A stretch of 64,000 nucleotides of DNA from Arachnia rubra (GTDB lineage Bacteria; Actinomycetota; Actinomycetes; Propionibacteriales; Propionibacteriaceae). The notes under the pieces are model-generated. The model had not been told where the DNA came from, made no database searches, and worked only from the letters and a program-made list of their open reading frames with translations. Where the stretch lies: contig NZ_AP024463.1 of assembly GCF_019973735.1 (NCBI RefSeq), positions 1,178,001-1,242,000 of the forward strand, written 5' to 3'. A program made the position numbers and the translations under genes. Below, in pieces: positions 27,517-36,370 of this stretch (positions are counted from its first letter, which is position 1; each line of letters begins with the position of its first letter).

Positions 27517-28485
27517 TCAGTCGATGGCCCGGAACTGGTTCGGGCCGCCCGAGATGTCGTCGAGGGCAGCGATGATGGGCGGGACTAGCCGCTTGGTCTC
27601 GGCGTCGAGCAGCTCTGCCAGGTGCTCTGGGGTTCTGGGGCCCACCAGGGCGCTTGCCACCTGCGGTGCGTCACGGACCCACATCAGCGCCACCTGGGCG
27701 GGAGTCAGGACCAGGCCGTCGGCGGCCTTTGCGACGGCGTCGATGACGGCCCGGCTCCGGGGCTGGAGGTACGGTTCCAGGAACCAGCCGAAGTGCTCGG
27801 AGGCTGCTCGGGAGTCCTTGGGGACACCCCGGCGGTACCGGCCCGTCAGGGCTCCCCTTCCCATCGCGGACCAGGCCAGCAGGCCCATGCTGTGGTACTG
27901 GGCCGCGCCGATGACCTCCACCTCCGCGCGCCGGGCCAGCAGCGAATACTCCACCTGCACCGAGGCCAGTTTCGTACGTCCCGCCATCGCCTCCTGCCAG
28001 GTGGCGGCCGTCGCGGTCTGCCAGCCGACGAAATTGCTCACGCCGGCGTAGCGGGCCAGGCCACGCGAGACGGCCGAGTCCAAGGCGGAGAGGGTCTCCT
28101 CGATCGGGGCCTGGCCCCAGGCATGCACCTGCCACAGGTCAACATGGTCGGTGCGGAGCCTGCGCAGCGAACCCTCGAGGTCGTTCAGAAGGGCCGCGCG
28201 GGAGGTGTCTATGATCCGCCTGCCATTCCTGATGATGAAGCCGGCCTTGGTCGCGATGGCCAGGGAATCACGGGGAATGCCCGTGGCCAGCAGTTTCCCG
28301 ATCATCTGCTCCGCCACCCCGCCGCCGTAGGCGGGGGCAGTGTCGATCAGATTTCCACCGGCCTCGACGAAGTCATGGACAAGCTCACGGACCACCGGCC
28401 ACTCGACATCCCGTCCCCAGGCCATCGTCCCCAGGCCGACCCTGGAGACGTGCAGCCCAGATCCGCCGAGTGCCCGATGTTCCAT
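27517..28485 (-). CDS. Aldo/keto reductase
   Basis: NADPH-dependent oxidoreductase of the AKR superfamily, 322 aa. Visible landmarks are VSRVGLGTMAWG, the catalytic Asp/Tyr region GGNLIDTAPAYGGGVAE, the Lys in AIATKAGF, the His region TDHVDLWQVHAWG, and a C-terminal cofactor stretch ALVGPRTPEHLAE. The layout fits the YajO/Tas-like group with unknown substrate. It lies 77 bases from the tRNA-Leu gene. Confidence 0.9.
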   Translation of the reverse strand: MEHRALGGSGLHVSRVGLGTMAWGRDVEWPVVRELVHDFVEAGGNLIDTAPAYGGGVAEQMIGKLLATGIPRDSLAIATKAGFIIRNGRRIIDTSRAALLNDLEGSLRRLRTDHVDLWQVHAWGQAPIEETLSALDSAVSRGLARYAGVSNFVGWQTATAATWQEAMAGRTKLASVQVEYSLLARRAEVEVIGAAQYHSMGLLAWSAMGRGALTGRYRRGVPKDSRAASEHFGWFLEPYLQPRSRAVIDAVAKAADGLVLTPAQVALMWVRDAPQVASALVGPRTPEHLAELLDAETKRLVPPIIAALDDISGGPNQFRAID

Positions 28486-28510
28486 CCGTGCAGTCTAAGT
28501 CTGCCTCTCC

Positions 28511-29341
28511 TTAGGATGCTTGAAGCACGCCGGTGAGCAACAGAGCCGCGACAACGACCGCGAGCCCCCAGCGGTAGTAGACGAAACCACGGAAAGTGTG
28601 CGTGGAGATGAACTTCAGCAGCCAGGCGATGACGGCGTATCCGATCGCGAAAGCGATCACGGTCGCCACGGCCACCGGCCCCCACGAGATCTGCTCTCCT
28701 GCGCTCCCGATGTCCTTCAGCTTGTACAGGCCTGAGCCGAACACCGCTGGGATTGCCAGCAGGAAGGAGTAGCGGGCTGCGGCCTCGCGGGTGTAGCCCA
28801 TGAGCAGCCCGCCGGAGATGGTCGCGCCCGAGCGGGACACCCCGGGAATCAGGGCGCATGCCTGGGCCAGGCCGAACCACAGGCCGTGGGGCCAGGTGAG
28901 CTGGTCCAGCTGGCGCTGGTTGTGCTCGGCGATCTTGTCGGCAAGCAGGAGCACGACACCGATACCGACGAGCATGATGACGGTGACCCAGAGGTTGCGC
29001 AGGTGCGTGTCGATGGCGTGCTCGAACAGCACCCCCAGCAAGACGATGGGGATCGACCCGACGATCACGAGCCAGCCCATACGAGCGTCTGGGTCGGAGC
29101 GGGCTACCTTGCCGGTCAGCGACCCGAACCACCTGGAGATGATCCGGATGATGTCCTTGCGGAAGTAGAGCAGCACTGCGGTCTCAGTGCCCAGCTGGGT
29201 CACCGCGGTGAAGGCCGAGCCCGGATCCGAACCGTTGAAGAACAGCTGACCGAAGATGGAGATATGGGCGCTGGAGGAGATCGGGAGGAACTCCGTCAGT
29301 CCTTGCACAACCCCCAGCACTATGGCTTCCAGCCAATCCAT
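28511..29341 (-). CDS. uppP: Undecaprenyl-diphosphatase (BacA/UppP)
   Basis: Recycles the lipid carrier for peptidoglycan by dephosphorylating undecaprenyl diphosphate, and can confer bacitracin resistance. The 276-residue membrane protein has about eight helices and both signature regions: GLTEFLPISSSAH (with the Glu and His of the active site) and PGVSRSGATI (catalytic Ser/Arg). Divergent from DUF3090 and mshC, a neighbourhood common in actinobacteria. Confidence 0.96.
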   Translation of the reverse strand: MDWLEAIVLGVVQGLTEFLPISSSAHISIFGQLFFNGSDPGSAFTAVTQLGTETAVLLYFRKDIIRIISRWFGSLTGKVARSDPDARMGWLVIVGSIPIVLLGVLFEHAIDTHLRNLWVTVIMLVGIGVVLLLADKIAEHNQRQLDQLTWPHGLWFGLAQACALIPGVSRSGATISGGLLMGYTREAAARYSFLLAIPAVFGSGLYKLKDIGSAGEQISWGPVAVATVIAFAIGYAVIAWLLKFISTHTFRGFVYYRWGLAVVVAALLLTGVLQAS

Positions 29342-29435
29342 TCCCTACTCCTTCTCGATCAGTCATGATTCAGACAATCCCGGGTCACTCTAGCTCTCGG
29401 TGCGGGAAGACGTCTCTGGCCGTAGGCTGGGGTAA

Positions 29436-29957
29436 ATGATGTACGAGTTCCCCCACCCCGATCGTGTGGTCGTCGGTGCCCTCGGTCCTGCCGGGGAGCG
29501 CAGATTCATCATCCAGGTGCGTCAGGGGAGCCGGATGGTGGCCGTCGAGATCCGCCGCGACGCGGTGCTCTCCATCGCGCGGCGGATCGAGTCGCTGCTG
29601 CGGGAGGCGATGGCCCTCGGGTGGCTTGGGGAGCCGCCCCAGACCGATCCCGAGCTTGGGCCGCTGGACGCCCCCGTCGATGTGCTGTTCACCGTCGGTG
29701 CCATCGGCTGGGCCCTGGATACCGGCCGGGGGGCCGTGCAGCTGGAGTTTTACCCAGGGGATCAGGAGCCTGGGGCCGCGGGAGCCGATGCTCTCGTCCA
29801 GATCTGGCTCTATCCATCCATGGCCAGGCAGTTCGCGGCCCGGGCGCGCTTGATCGTTGCCTCCTGCGACCCGAGCTGCCCGTTCTGCTCCCAGCCGGTC
29901 CACGCAGCTGGCCACATCTGTCCTCGCAGCAACGGCTACCGGGCGCCCCTGTTCTGA
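29436..29957 (+). CDS. DUF3090 family protein
   Basis: A 173-residue actinobacterial conserved protein of unknown role. It begins YEFPHPDRVVVGALGPAGERRFIIQ and ends with a probable zinc site CPFCSQPVHAAGHICPR. In many actinobacteria this family sits next to mshC, as here, 60 bases upstream. A role connected with mycothiol or with the ligase is only guilt by association. The ATG at 29436 is followed by a second ATG; either could be used. Confidence 0.87.
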   Translation: MMYEFPHPDRVVVGALGPAGERRFIIQVRQGSRMVAVEIRRDAVLSIARRIESLLREAMALGWLGEPPQTDPELGPLDAPVDVLFTVGAIGWALDTGRGAVQLEFYPGDQEPGAAGADALVQIWLYPSMARQFAARARLIVASCDPSCPFCSQPVHAAGHICPRSNGYRAPLF

Positions 29958-30017
29958 TCCGCTCGTTTACCAGGCTTTCAGCTGCGGGGATCAACGGCAG
30001 GCAGTAGTTTTGTAGCC

Positions 30018-31265
30018 ATGTATTCGTGGGCCCCCGTCGAGATTCCCAGCATTCCGCCGTCGCAGGATGTACCCAGACAGCTCCGGCTGCACGACTCTTC
30101 CTCGGCCCGGACGATCCCCGTCGACCCCGTCGAGGGGCCCGCCCGCATGTATGTGTGCGGAATAACCCCTTATGACGCCACGCACCTGGGGCACGCCAAC
30201 ACCTACGTCACCTTCGACCTGGTGAACCGGGCCTGGCGGGATCTCGGCCTGCCGGTGAGGTATGTCCAGAACGTCACGGACGTGGATGATCCGTTGCTGG
30301 AGCGGGCCGATGCGACGGGTCAGGACTGGGAGGAGCTCGCCGAGGGACAGACCGAGCTGTTCCGGTCCGACATGGCCGCACTGCGCGTCATCCCACCGGA
30401 CCACTACGTGGGGGCAGTCGAGTCCATCCCGTGCGTGGTGGAGCTCATCGAGAAGCTGCTGCCCACCGGACTGGTCTACCAGGTCGAGGATCCCGAGCAT
30501 CCCGACTGGTACTTCAACACCGCCGGCGCACCAGGATTCGGAGAGGTCAGCCACTACGACGAGGAGCGCATGGCCAAGATCTTCGCGGAACGCGGCGGGG
30601 ATCCCGAGCGCCCGGGGAAACGCCACCCGCTGGATTGCCTGCTGTGGCGGTTCGCGCGCCCCGGCGAGCCCAGCTGGACCTCGGCGCTTGGGTCGGGACG
30701 CCCTGGATGGCACATCGAGTGCACCGCCATCTCCCTCCACTACCTTGGGCCCTGTTTCGACGTCCAGGGTGGTGGCACCGACCTGATCTTCCCGCATCAC
30801 GAGATGTGCGCCGCCGAGTCCTGTGCCGTGACCGGGGCGCCGATGGCCGCGGCGTACGTCCATTCCGGAATGGTCGCGCTCGGCGGCGAGAAGATGAGCA
30901 AATCGAAGGGTAACCTGGAGCTGGTCAGCAGGCTCCGTCAGCAGGGGGCGGACCCGATGGCCATCCGGCTGGCCCTGCTGGGCCAGCACTACCGCAGCGA
31001 CTGGGAGTGGAGCCCGCAGTTGTTGGAGAGGGCGGTGGATCGCCTGGCCACCTGGCGATCCCTGCGTGACCTGCCTGCCACCCAGCCCACAGAGGAGACC
31101 GTCGCCGAGGTGCGCCGCGCGCTGCGCAACGATCTCGACGCTCCGCTGGCCCTCAGCCTGGTCGACGACTGGGCGGCTGCCAGCCTCACGTCTGGGGGCA
31201 GTGACCCGGAGGGTTTCGTGAAGATCGCGGCCTGCGTGGATGCACTGCTCGGCATCAAGCTGTGA
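30018..31265 (+). CDS. mshC: Cysteine:1D-myo-inosityl glucosaminide ligase (mycothiol synthesis)
   Basis: Joins Cys to GlcN-Ins in mycothiol synthesis, using ATP. The 415-residue protein is a shortened cysteinyl-tRNA synthetase relative: [20 protein letters not shown] contains the zinc ligand Cys47 and the HIGH-like HLGH (56-59), and KMSKS is at 292-296. The anticodon-binding domain of CysS is absent and the HIECTAIS and FPHHE zinc residues are present, which favours MshC over CysS. Mycothiol use fits the actinobacterial origin. Confidence 0.93.
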   Translation: MYSWAPVEIPSIPPSQDVPRQLRLHDSSSARTIPVDPVEGPARMYVCGITPYDATHLGHANTYVTFDLVNRAWRDLGLPVRYVQNVTDVDDPLLERADATGQDWEELAEGQTELFRSDMAALRVIPPDHYVGAVESIPCVVELIEKLLPTGLVYQVEDPEHPDWYFNTAGAPGFGEVSHYDEERMAKIFAERGGDPERPGKRHPLDCLLWRFARPGEPSWTSALGSGRPGWHIECTAISLHYLGPCFDVQGGGTDLIFPHHEMCAAESCAVTGAPMAAAYVHSGMVALGGEKMSKSKGNLELVSRLRQQGADPMAIRLALLGQHYRSDWEWSPQLLERAVDRLATWRSLRDLPATQPTEETVAEVRRALRNDLDAPLALSLVDDWAAASLTSGGSDPEGFVKIAACVDALLGIKL

Positions 31266-31284
31266 CCCGTTAGGGTTACATGCT

Positions 31285-31548
31285 GTGAAGTCTTTCGAAC
31301 AACTCTTCGAGCAGCTCCGTGAGACTGCCCGGACCCGTCCGGAGGGGTCGTCCACCGTTGCCCGCCTGGACGCCGGAGTGCACCACATCGGTAAGAAAGT
31401 GGTCGAGGAGGCGGCCGAGGTCTGGATGGCTGCTGAGCATGAGTCCACTGAGGACGCTGCGCTGGAGATCAGCCAGTTGCTCTATCACCTCCAGGTGATG
31501 ATGATCGCCCTGGACCTGGACCTCGAGGACGTTTACCGGCACCTGTGA
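31285..31548 (+). CDS. hisE: Phosphoribosyl-ATP diphosphatase
   Basis: Second step of histidine synthesis, hydrolysing PR-ATP to PR-AMP. The 87-residue all-alpha protein carries [14 protein letters not shown] and [12 protein letters not shown], the MazG-like metal-binding helices of HisE. The GTG at 31285 is chosen; the longer ATG reading would start inside mshC. Encoded 19 bases before hisG, as in mycobacteria. Confidence 0.92.
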   Translation: MKSFEQLFEQLRETARTRPEGSSTVARLDAGVHHIGKKVVEEAAEVWMAAEHESTEDAALEISQLLYHLQVMMIALDLDLEDVYRHL

Positions 31549-31567
31549 GCCGGTGGGAGAGAACACA

Positions 31568-32413
31568 ATGCTGAAGATTGCCGTACCCAACAAGGGCTCC
31601 CTGGCCGAGGCTGCCAGCACCATGCTCCGGGCCGCCGGATACCGGCAGCGGACCGACTCCAAGGACCTGATCCTGGTGGACAGCGCCCATGATGTCGAGT
31701 TCTACTACCTGCGTCCCCGCGACATCGCCGTCTATGTGGGGGAGGGGCACCTGGACGTGGGCATCACCGGCCGCGACATGCTCCTCGACTCGGGTGCCCG
31801 GGCCACCGAGCTCCTGTCACTCGGCTTCGGGGGCAGCCGGTTCCGGTTCGCTGCTCCCGCCGGCCCCACCCACAGCGTCGAAGAGATGGCGGGGCGGCGC
31901 ATCGCCACCTCCTATCCGGGGCTTCTCGGGCGCTGGCTTGCCGAGCACGGCATCGAGGCGACCCTGGTCAAGCTGGACGGGGCTGTGGAGTCCGCGATCC
32001 GGCTGGGTGTGGCCGATGTGGTCGCGGATGTGGTGGACACCGGCACCACGCTGCAACGAGCTGGGCTTGAGGTCTTCGGGGACCCCATCTGCGTCTCGGA
32101 GGCGGTTCTCATCGGCCGGGAGACGGCTGGCGACCTGCCGGGCCTGGCGCCGCTGCGCACCCGGCTTGAATCGGTTCTGGTGGCGCAGAACTACCTGATG
32201 ATGGACTACAACGTCGCACAGGAGAATCTCGCCGCCACAACCGGCCTGGCATCAGGGGTCAACGGCCCAACTGTCTCCCGCCTCGCCGAGCCCGGCTGGC
32301 TGGCGGTGAGGGTGCTCGTGCCGCGTTCTGGGGCTCATTTGCTGATGGATCAGCTTTTTGAGGCGGGGGCTCGCGGCATCATCCTGACAGAGCTGAGTGC
32401 TGTCAGGCTTTGA
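31568..32413 (+). CDS. hisG: ATP phosphoribosyltransferase, long form
   Basis: First and feedback-controlled step of histidine synthesis. The 281-residue protein starts MLKIAVPNKGSLAEAAS and has the PRPP loop VADVVADVVDTGTTLQ. A C-terminal domain of about 75 residues follows (VRVLVPRSGAHLLMDQLFEAGARGIILTEL), the allosteric histidine site of long HisG, so no HisZ partner is needed. The ATG at 31568 has a purine-rich ribosome site (GGTGGGAGAGAA) upstream. Confidence 0.95.
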   Translation: MLKIAVPNKGSLAEAASTMLRAAGYRQRTDSKDLILVDSAHDVEFYYLRPRDIAVYVGEGHLDVGITGRDMLLDSGARATELLSLGFGGSRFRFAAPAGPTHSVEEMAGRRIATSYPGLLGRWLAEHGIEATLVKLDGAVESAIRLGVADVVADVVDTGTTLQRAGLEVFGDPICVSEAVLIGRETAGDLPGLAPLRTRLESVLVAQNYLMMDYNVAQENLAATTGLASGVNGPTVSRLAEPGWLAVRVLVPRSGAHLLMDQLFEAGARGIILTELSAVRL

Positions 32414-32433
32414 CCCCGCCAGCGCGACTCTGG

Positions 32434-32955
32434 TCAGACGATCCCACGTTTCTTCAGGATGGCCTCGATCTCGTCGAGATCCTCCTCGCCGGAGGCCCCT
32501 TTCCCTGCGCTGGGCTTGCCGGCCTTGGGCGCCGGGCCGGGTGCGGGCTGTCCCGCAGGCTGGGACGGGACAGATTTCTGCTCCGGCTTACGCTGCTTGA
32601 CCGCGGGCCGTTCCCGGGGTGCGGCGTCTTGGCCCTGCCCTGGCTTGGGTTCTGGCAGGAAGCGGGCGACGACGATCAGCAGGATACCCAGGCCGCCCAG
32701 TCCCGCTCCCCAGCTCATGGTGTTGGTCCAGCCGGTGCGGTTCACCCAGCTGATCAGGCTCTCAATGCCGCTGACGAGCAGGTCGGACATCCCGGTCAGC
32801 AGCAGGCCCAGCGGCAACAGGGCGAAACCGATGCCTGCCACCAGGGTCCGTGTGTTGCGGCCCCGGGCGAACAGCCCCGCAGTGATGGCCACGATGACGG
32901 TCATGATGGCGATGGTGACAAACAGCGACGTACCCATGAACCAAGCATTCCACAT
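32434..32955 (-). CDS. Small conserved membrane protein
   Basis: A 173-residue protein with three or four hydrophobic segments in residues 5-110, then a Pro/Lys/Ala-rich cytoplasmic tail ending in an acidic helix EEDLDEIEAILKKRGIV. Function unknown. A similar membrane protein gene lies beside hisG in mycobacteria (Rv2120c, from memory). It converges on hisG with a 20-base gap. Confidence 0.75.
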   Translation of the reverse strand: MWNAWFMGTSLFVTIAIMTVIVAITAGLFARGRNTRTLVAGIGFALLPLGLLLTGMSDLLVSGIESLISWVNRTGWTNTMSWGAGLGGLGILLIVVARFLPEPKPGQGQDAAPRERPAVKQRKPEQKSVPSQPAGQPAPGPAPKAGKPSAGKGASGEEDLDEIEAILKKRGIV

Positions 32956-33022
32956 TAGCGCCCGGCATTTCCCAACCGGGAAAACGGACTTGTGAAAACT
33001 GTTTCGCGGAGTTTAAAGTTGC

Positions 33023-33050
33023 CCCGGCGGGACAGGCCTGTCCCGCCGGG
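33023..33050. repeat. 28-nt perfect palindrome abutting the riboswitch
   Basis: CCCGGCGGGACAGG (33023-33036) is followed directly by its exact complement CCTGTCCCGCCGGG (33037-33050). The last three bases of the right arm are also the first bases of the riboswitch P1 strand. Confidence 0.85.
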
Positions 33051-33160
33051 CTGGTAGTACAGGGGAACCCGGTCGGAATCCGGGACTGACGCGCAACGGT
33101 AGGTGGGCACGATCCTCGCGACAGAGGCGGCTCCACGAGTCCGAGCACCTGGCCAGCCCC
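33048..33160 (+). promoter_or_regulatory. Cobalamin riboswitch upstream of the MFS gene
   Basis: The conserved core is nearly complete: GGGGAACCCGGT, AATCC, then ACTGACGCGCAACGGTA, and the downstream B12-box-like AGTCCGAGCACCTGG. The ends close as P1, GGGCTGG (33048-33054) with CCAGCCC (33153-33159). The aptamer ends about 36 bases before the start codon with no terminator stem between, so control is probably at translation. The gene downstream should be repressed when adenosyl- or methylcobalamin is plentiful. Confidence 0.9.
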
Positions 33161-33196
33161 CATGCGAGCCTCGCGCCCAGGTTCTACAGGAGTCCC

Positions 33197-34570
33197 GTGC
33201 CAGCATCCGTCACCCAGCCCCAGAGTTCCACAGCCTCCCGGGAGGCACTGAGCGTCACTGGCTCTCCGGATAAGACCGGGCCGTCAGAATCAGAGAGAAG
33301 GCGCCGCGGATCGCTGGCGATGCTGATGGCTCTGCCCGCGCCGCTGCGGCTGGTCATCATCACGCAGTTTGCCTTCAACGTCGGTTTCTACCTGGTGGTG
33401 CCGTTCATCGCAGCACACCTTGCGAAGGACCTCCTGCTCGCCGAGTGGATCATCGGCCTGCTCCTGGGACTGCGGACGTTCTCCCAGCAGGGCATGTTCT
33501 TCCTCGGTGGGGCGCTGGCAGACCGGTTCGGAATCAAGAACGCCATCATCGTCGGTTGTGTCATCCGCATCTGTGGCTTCCTGGCCCTGACCGTCGCCGA
33601 CGAGGTCTTCGGGGTGATGGTAGGCGTGGTGCTCATCGGCTTTGCGGCAGCGCTGTTCTCACCTGCAGTCGAGTCCGCGATCGTCGCCTGGGCCGGTGAG
33701 GCCGAGTCCGACGGGGTGGCGACCCGGGAAGAGGTCATCGGACTCGAGCTGATGGCATCAGCCTCGGGTTCCGTTATCGGCCCTGTCCTGGGTGGTGTGC
33801 TGCTGGTGGTCCCGTTCCGGCTCACCTGCCTGCTGGCCGCCGTCGTTTTTGGACTGGTCCTGGTGGCTCAGATCATCTGGCTCCCCAGCGGAAGCCGCAT
33901 TGGAACGCCGACGCGGGTGCGTGAATCTGTGGGTCGGGTGCTGGTCAACCGCCGTTTCATGGTCTTCACACTGATCCACTGCACCTACCTGCTCACCTAT
34001 AACCAGCTCTACCTGGCTGTCCCGGTCGAACTGGACCGGATCGGTGTTCCCAGCGCAGACATCACATGGCTCTTCGGCCTGGCCGCTGTGCTGACCGTCA
34101 CCCTGCAGCTACCCGTCACCCGCCTGGTGGCCCGCTGGCCTGCGTCGCGTGTCCTCGGGTGGGGATATGGGCTGCTGGCCGCCGGCCTCCTCGCGGTGGC
34201 GCTGTTCGCTGCGTTGCCGCCCCTACCGGGTGTGCTGGCCTTCCTTCCCTCGGTGCTGTTCGTGATCGGCCTCCAGCTGGGGCAGATCCTCGTCATGCCC
34301 GCAGCCCGCACCATCGTCGCGAACCTCTCCGGTGGTAGGTGGCTCGGCAGCTACCTGGGGATGCTGGCCTCTGTCGGTGGGGTAGCGGTGCTGCTCGGTA
34401 GCACCGGGACGGGTGCCATCCTGCCGCTGGCCGAGGTCCCACAGTCCCTGGCCCCCGTTCCGTGGCTGATCCTCGCCTGTCTGCCCGTGCTCTCCTGCGT
34501 CGCAGCTGTCGTCTTCTGCCGCAGGCTCTCTCATCCCACCTCCGCAGAGGTGCCTGCAGAGGCACAGTAG
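33197..34570 (+). CDS. MFS transporter under cobalamin riboswitch control
   Basis: A 457-residue major facilitator with about twelve membrane helices. The loop after helix 2 has GGALADRFGIKNAI, the family's motif A form. It resembles drug-efflux type MFS proteins of the MdtH group more than known cobalamin importers. The GTG start at 33197 has AGGAG six bases upstream, which the riboswitch could mask. Its riboswitch suggests a job tied to corrinoid supply, such as uptake of cobalt, a corrinoid or a base precursor; this is inference. A bidirectional terminator follows. Confidence 0.85.
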   Translation: MPASVTQPQSSTASREALSVTGSPDKTGPSESERRRRGSLAMLMALPAPLRLVIITQFAFNVGFYLVVPFIAAHLAKDLLLAEWIIGLLLGLRTFSQQGMFFLGGALADRFGIKNAIIVGCVIRICGFLALTVADEVFGVMVGVVLIGFAAALFSPAVESAIVAWAGEAESDGVATREEVIGLELMASASGSVIGPVLGGVLLVVPFRLTCLLAAVVFGLVLVAQIIWLPSGSRIGTPTRVRESVGRVLVNRRFMVFTLIHCTYLLTYNQLYLAVPVELDRIGVPSADITWLFGLAAVLTVTLQLPVTRLVARWPASRVLGWGYGLLAAGLLAVALFAALPPLPGVLAFLPSVLFVIGLQLGQILVMPAARTIVANLSGGRWLGSYLGMLASVGGVAVLLGSTGTGAILPLAEVPQSLAPVPWLILACLPVLSCVAAVVFCRRLSHPTSAEVPAEAQ

Positions 34571-34572
34571 AA

Positions 34573-34610
34573 CCAGCTGGGCCTGGGATCTGTGGTCCAG
34601 GCCCAGCTGG
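34573..34610. terminator. Bidirectional terminator between MFS and binding-protein genes
   Basis: CCAGCTGGGCCTGG (34573-34586) and its complement (34597-34610) make a 14-bp stem with a ten-base loop, between two convergent stop codons. T-rich sequence is modest on both sides (CTCTGTGT on plus). Confidence 0.75.
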
Positions 34611-34617
34611 CTCTGTG

Positions 34618-35703
34618 TCAGGAGGCCTCGCCGGCAAGGATCTCCTGAACCGCCTCATCGGTCAGGTCCTGGTAGCCGTATTCCTTGTAGAAGGCCTTGA
34701 CCTCAGCTGAGATGTCCACGTCGGCGAACAGGTCCGGATGCAGGATCTTGCCGAGCCAGTGCGGAGCCAAGGCGCCTTCGGCGCTACGAACACACCACAG
34801 GTAGACCCCAGCAGGGCAGACCTGGATGTTCTTCTCCTTGACTGCGTCCACCCCGGCCAGTGCAGGGTCTGCCAAGATGGCATCCCTGGATTCCTGGGAG
34901 AGCGTGAAGATCATCTTCGGGTTCCAGGCCGCAACCTGTTCGGTCCCGACCGCAAGTCCTGTGCCCTGACCATTAGCTGTGAAATCAGCGGCCACGTTCA
35001 CCCCGCCTGCAGCGACGATGTACTCGTGGCTGATGTCCTTTGAGTTGATGGTGGAGTACTCGCCACCATCGGCGCGCAGTTCAAGTACTGGAACCCGTTG
35101 CGCATCTGTCAGGGAGGAAGTGCGTTTCGCCGTGTCCGCGACGTTCCCCTGGTAGAGCTTGACCAGCTCTTCCGCTTTCTTTTGATGCTCACCTCCGAGA
35201 ATGTTGCCGATGATGGTGAAGGCCTGAGACATCTCCTCGACCGTGCCCAATTTGTCGATAGTGACAAAGGCGATTCCTGCTCCTCTGAGCTGGTCCTGCT
35301 GCTCTTCATTCACATTGTCGGGGCCGTAAACAACCTGGGCACCCGAAGCAATGATGTCTTCGACGTTCTTGGTGTCGAATCCTTTGGGATTTGCCTTCTC
35401 GTAGTCAGGGTAGGTGGCTTTGAAACGTGGGGAGAGCGCACTGGTGGCGGCAGCGGTGATCTTGCCCGATGCGCCCAGCATCGCTGTCACAGCTGAGAAG
35501 GCGCCAATGGTGGGAGCCACCCTCGTGACGTCTGCTGGGATCTCGACGTCTTTGCCGCCCGAGTCCTTGACGATCCGGATACCGGATGCGGAGGACGCGG
35601 CAGCCGAGTCAGAGGATGTGGGCTGTTGGGTCGCCGGCGAGCAGGATGCGATTAGGGCGACAGTCACCAGGCTGCCGGTCAGTGAGGTCAATAGTTTCTT
35701 CAT
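34618..35703 (-). CDS. Iron/corrinoid-type ABC transporter substrate-binding lipoprotein
   Basis: Second FecB/BtuF-like binding protein in the window, 361 aa. The signal ends in a lipobox IASC with Cys21, followed by a Ser/Ala linker. The binding domain has DSGGKDVEIPADVTRVAPTI, DIIASGAQVVYGPDN and near the end VYLWCVRSAEGALAPHWLGK. Sequence alone does not tell ferric siderophore, haem or corrinoid. Its start overlaps the end of the broken ATPase gene (ATGA), so it was the third gene of a permease-ATPase-lipoprotein operon. This gene itself is intact, but its ATPase partner is not. Confidence 0.88.
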   Translation of the reverse strand: MKKLLTSLTGSLVTVALIASCSPATQQPTSSDSAAASSASGIRIVKDSGGKDVEIPADVTRVAPTIGAFSAVTAMLGASGKITAAATSALSPRFKATYPDYEKANPKGFDTKNVEDIIASGAQVVYGPDNVNEEQQDQLRGAGIAFVTIDKLGTVEEMSQAFTIIGNILGGEHQKKAEELVKLYQGNVADTAKRTSSLTDAQRVPVLELRADGGEYSTINSKDISHEYIVAAGGVNVAADFTANGQGTGLAVGTEQVAAWNPKMIFTLSQESRDAILADPALAGVDAVKEKNIQVCPAGVYLWCVRSAEGALAPHWLGKILHPDLFADVDISAEVKAFYKEYGYQDLTDEAVQEILAGEAS

Positions 35704-36321
35704 TGCCGGTTTCCTTCTTCTTCAGAGATGGGTATGGGGGCGATGTCTTCGATGGGCTGGACGCAGTGATGCCGATGCCCCTTGTATTCGGCTTCGAACA
35801 CCGCGACATCGATGTCATAGGCGCGCTTGAGATTCGGTGGGGTCAACACTTCAGCCGCGGAACCATGTAGATACTGATGGTCCTTGGTCATCAGGGAGAC
35901 TTGGCCGTTGCACTGGAAAACATGGTCTGGGGAATGGGTTGTCATCACTACCGCATAACCATCAGCGGCCAGGCGACGTATGACACGCAGCACCCGCACC
36001 TAGTTGCCGAAGTCTAGGTTGCTGGTCGGCTCGTCCATCATGATGAATCGTGGCTGCTGAGCGAGCGCCCTGGCGATCAGGACGAGCTGCCGTTCGCCCC
36101 CTGAGAGCTCGGTATAGGCTCGCTTGGCGAGATGGCCGACCTCAAGGCGGTCCAGGCACTCGGCGGCAATCTCCATGTCGTGCCGTCCCAGCATCTCGAA
36201 GGTCCTCAGATGCGCGGTGCGACCCATGGCCACCACATCCACCACTTTGAAAGAGAAGGGAGGGACATGGGACTGAGGCACATAGCCCACTAGTTTCGCA
36301 AACTCGATGTCACTGAAGTCC

Positions 36322-36370
36322 TGGACGTCGCGGCCGTCGATCACCACTTTTCCGGTGATGATCGGGTTCA
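36322..36370. repeat. Left copy of 49-bp target-site duplication
   Basis: Begins TGGACGTCGCGG and ends GATCGGGTTCA directly beside the left inverted repeat of the insertion sequence. Identical over 49 bases to 37999-38047. Confidence 0.93.

Noticed and set aside
27162..27575. 137-residue open frame over the IS relic and tRNA
   Set aside because: It crosses the terminator, the relic and the tRNA-Leu gene, so it cannot be a real protein; only the relic's own frame is meaningful.
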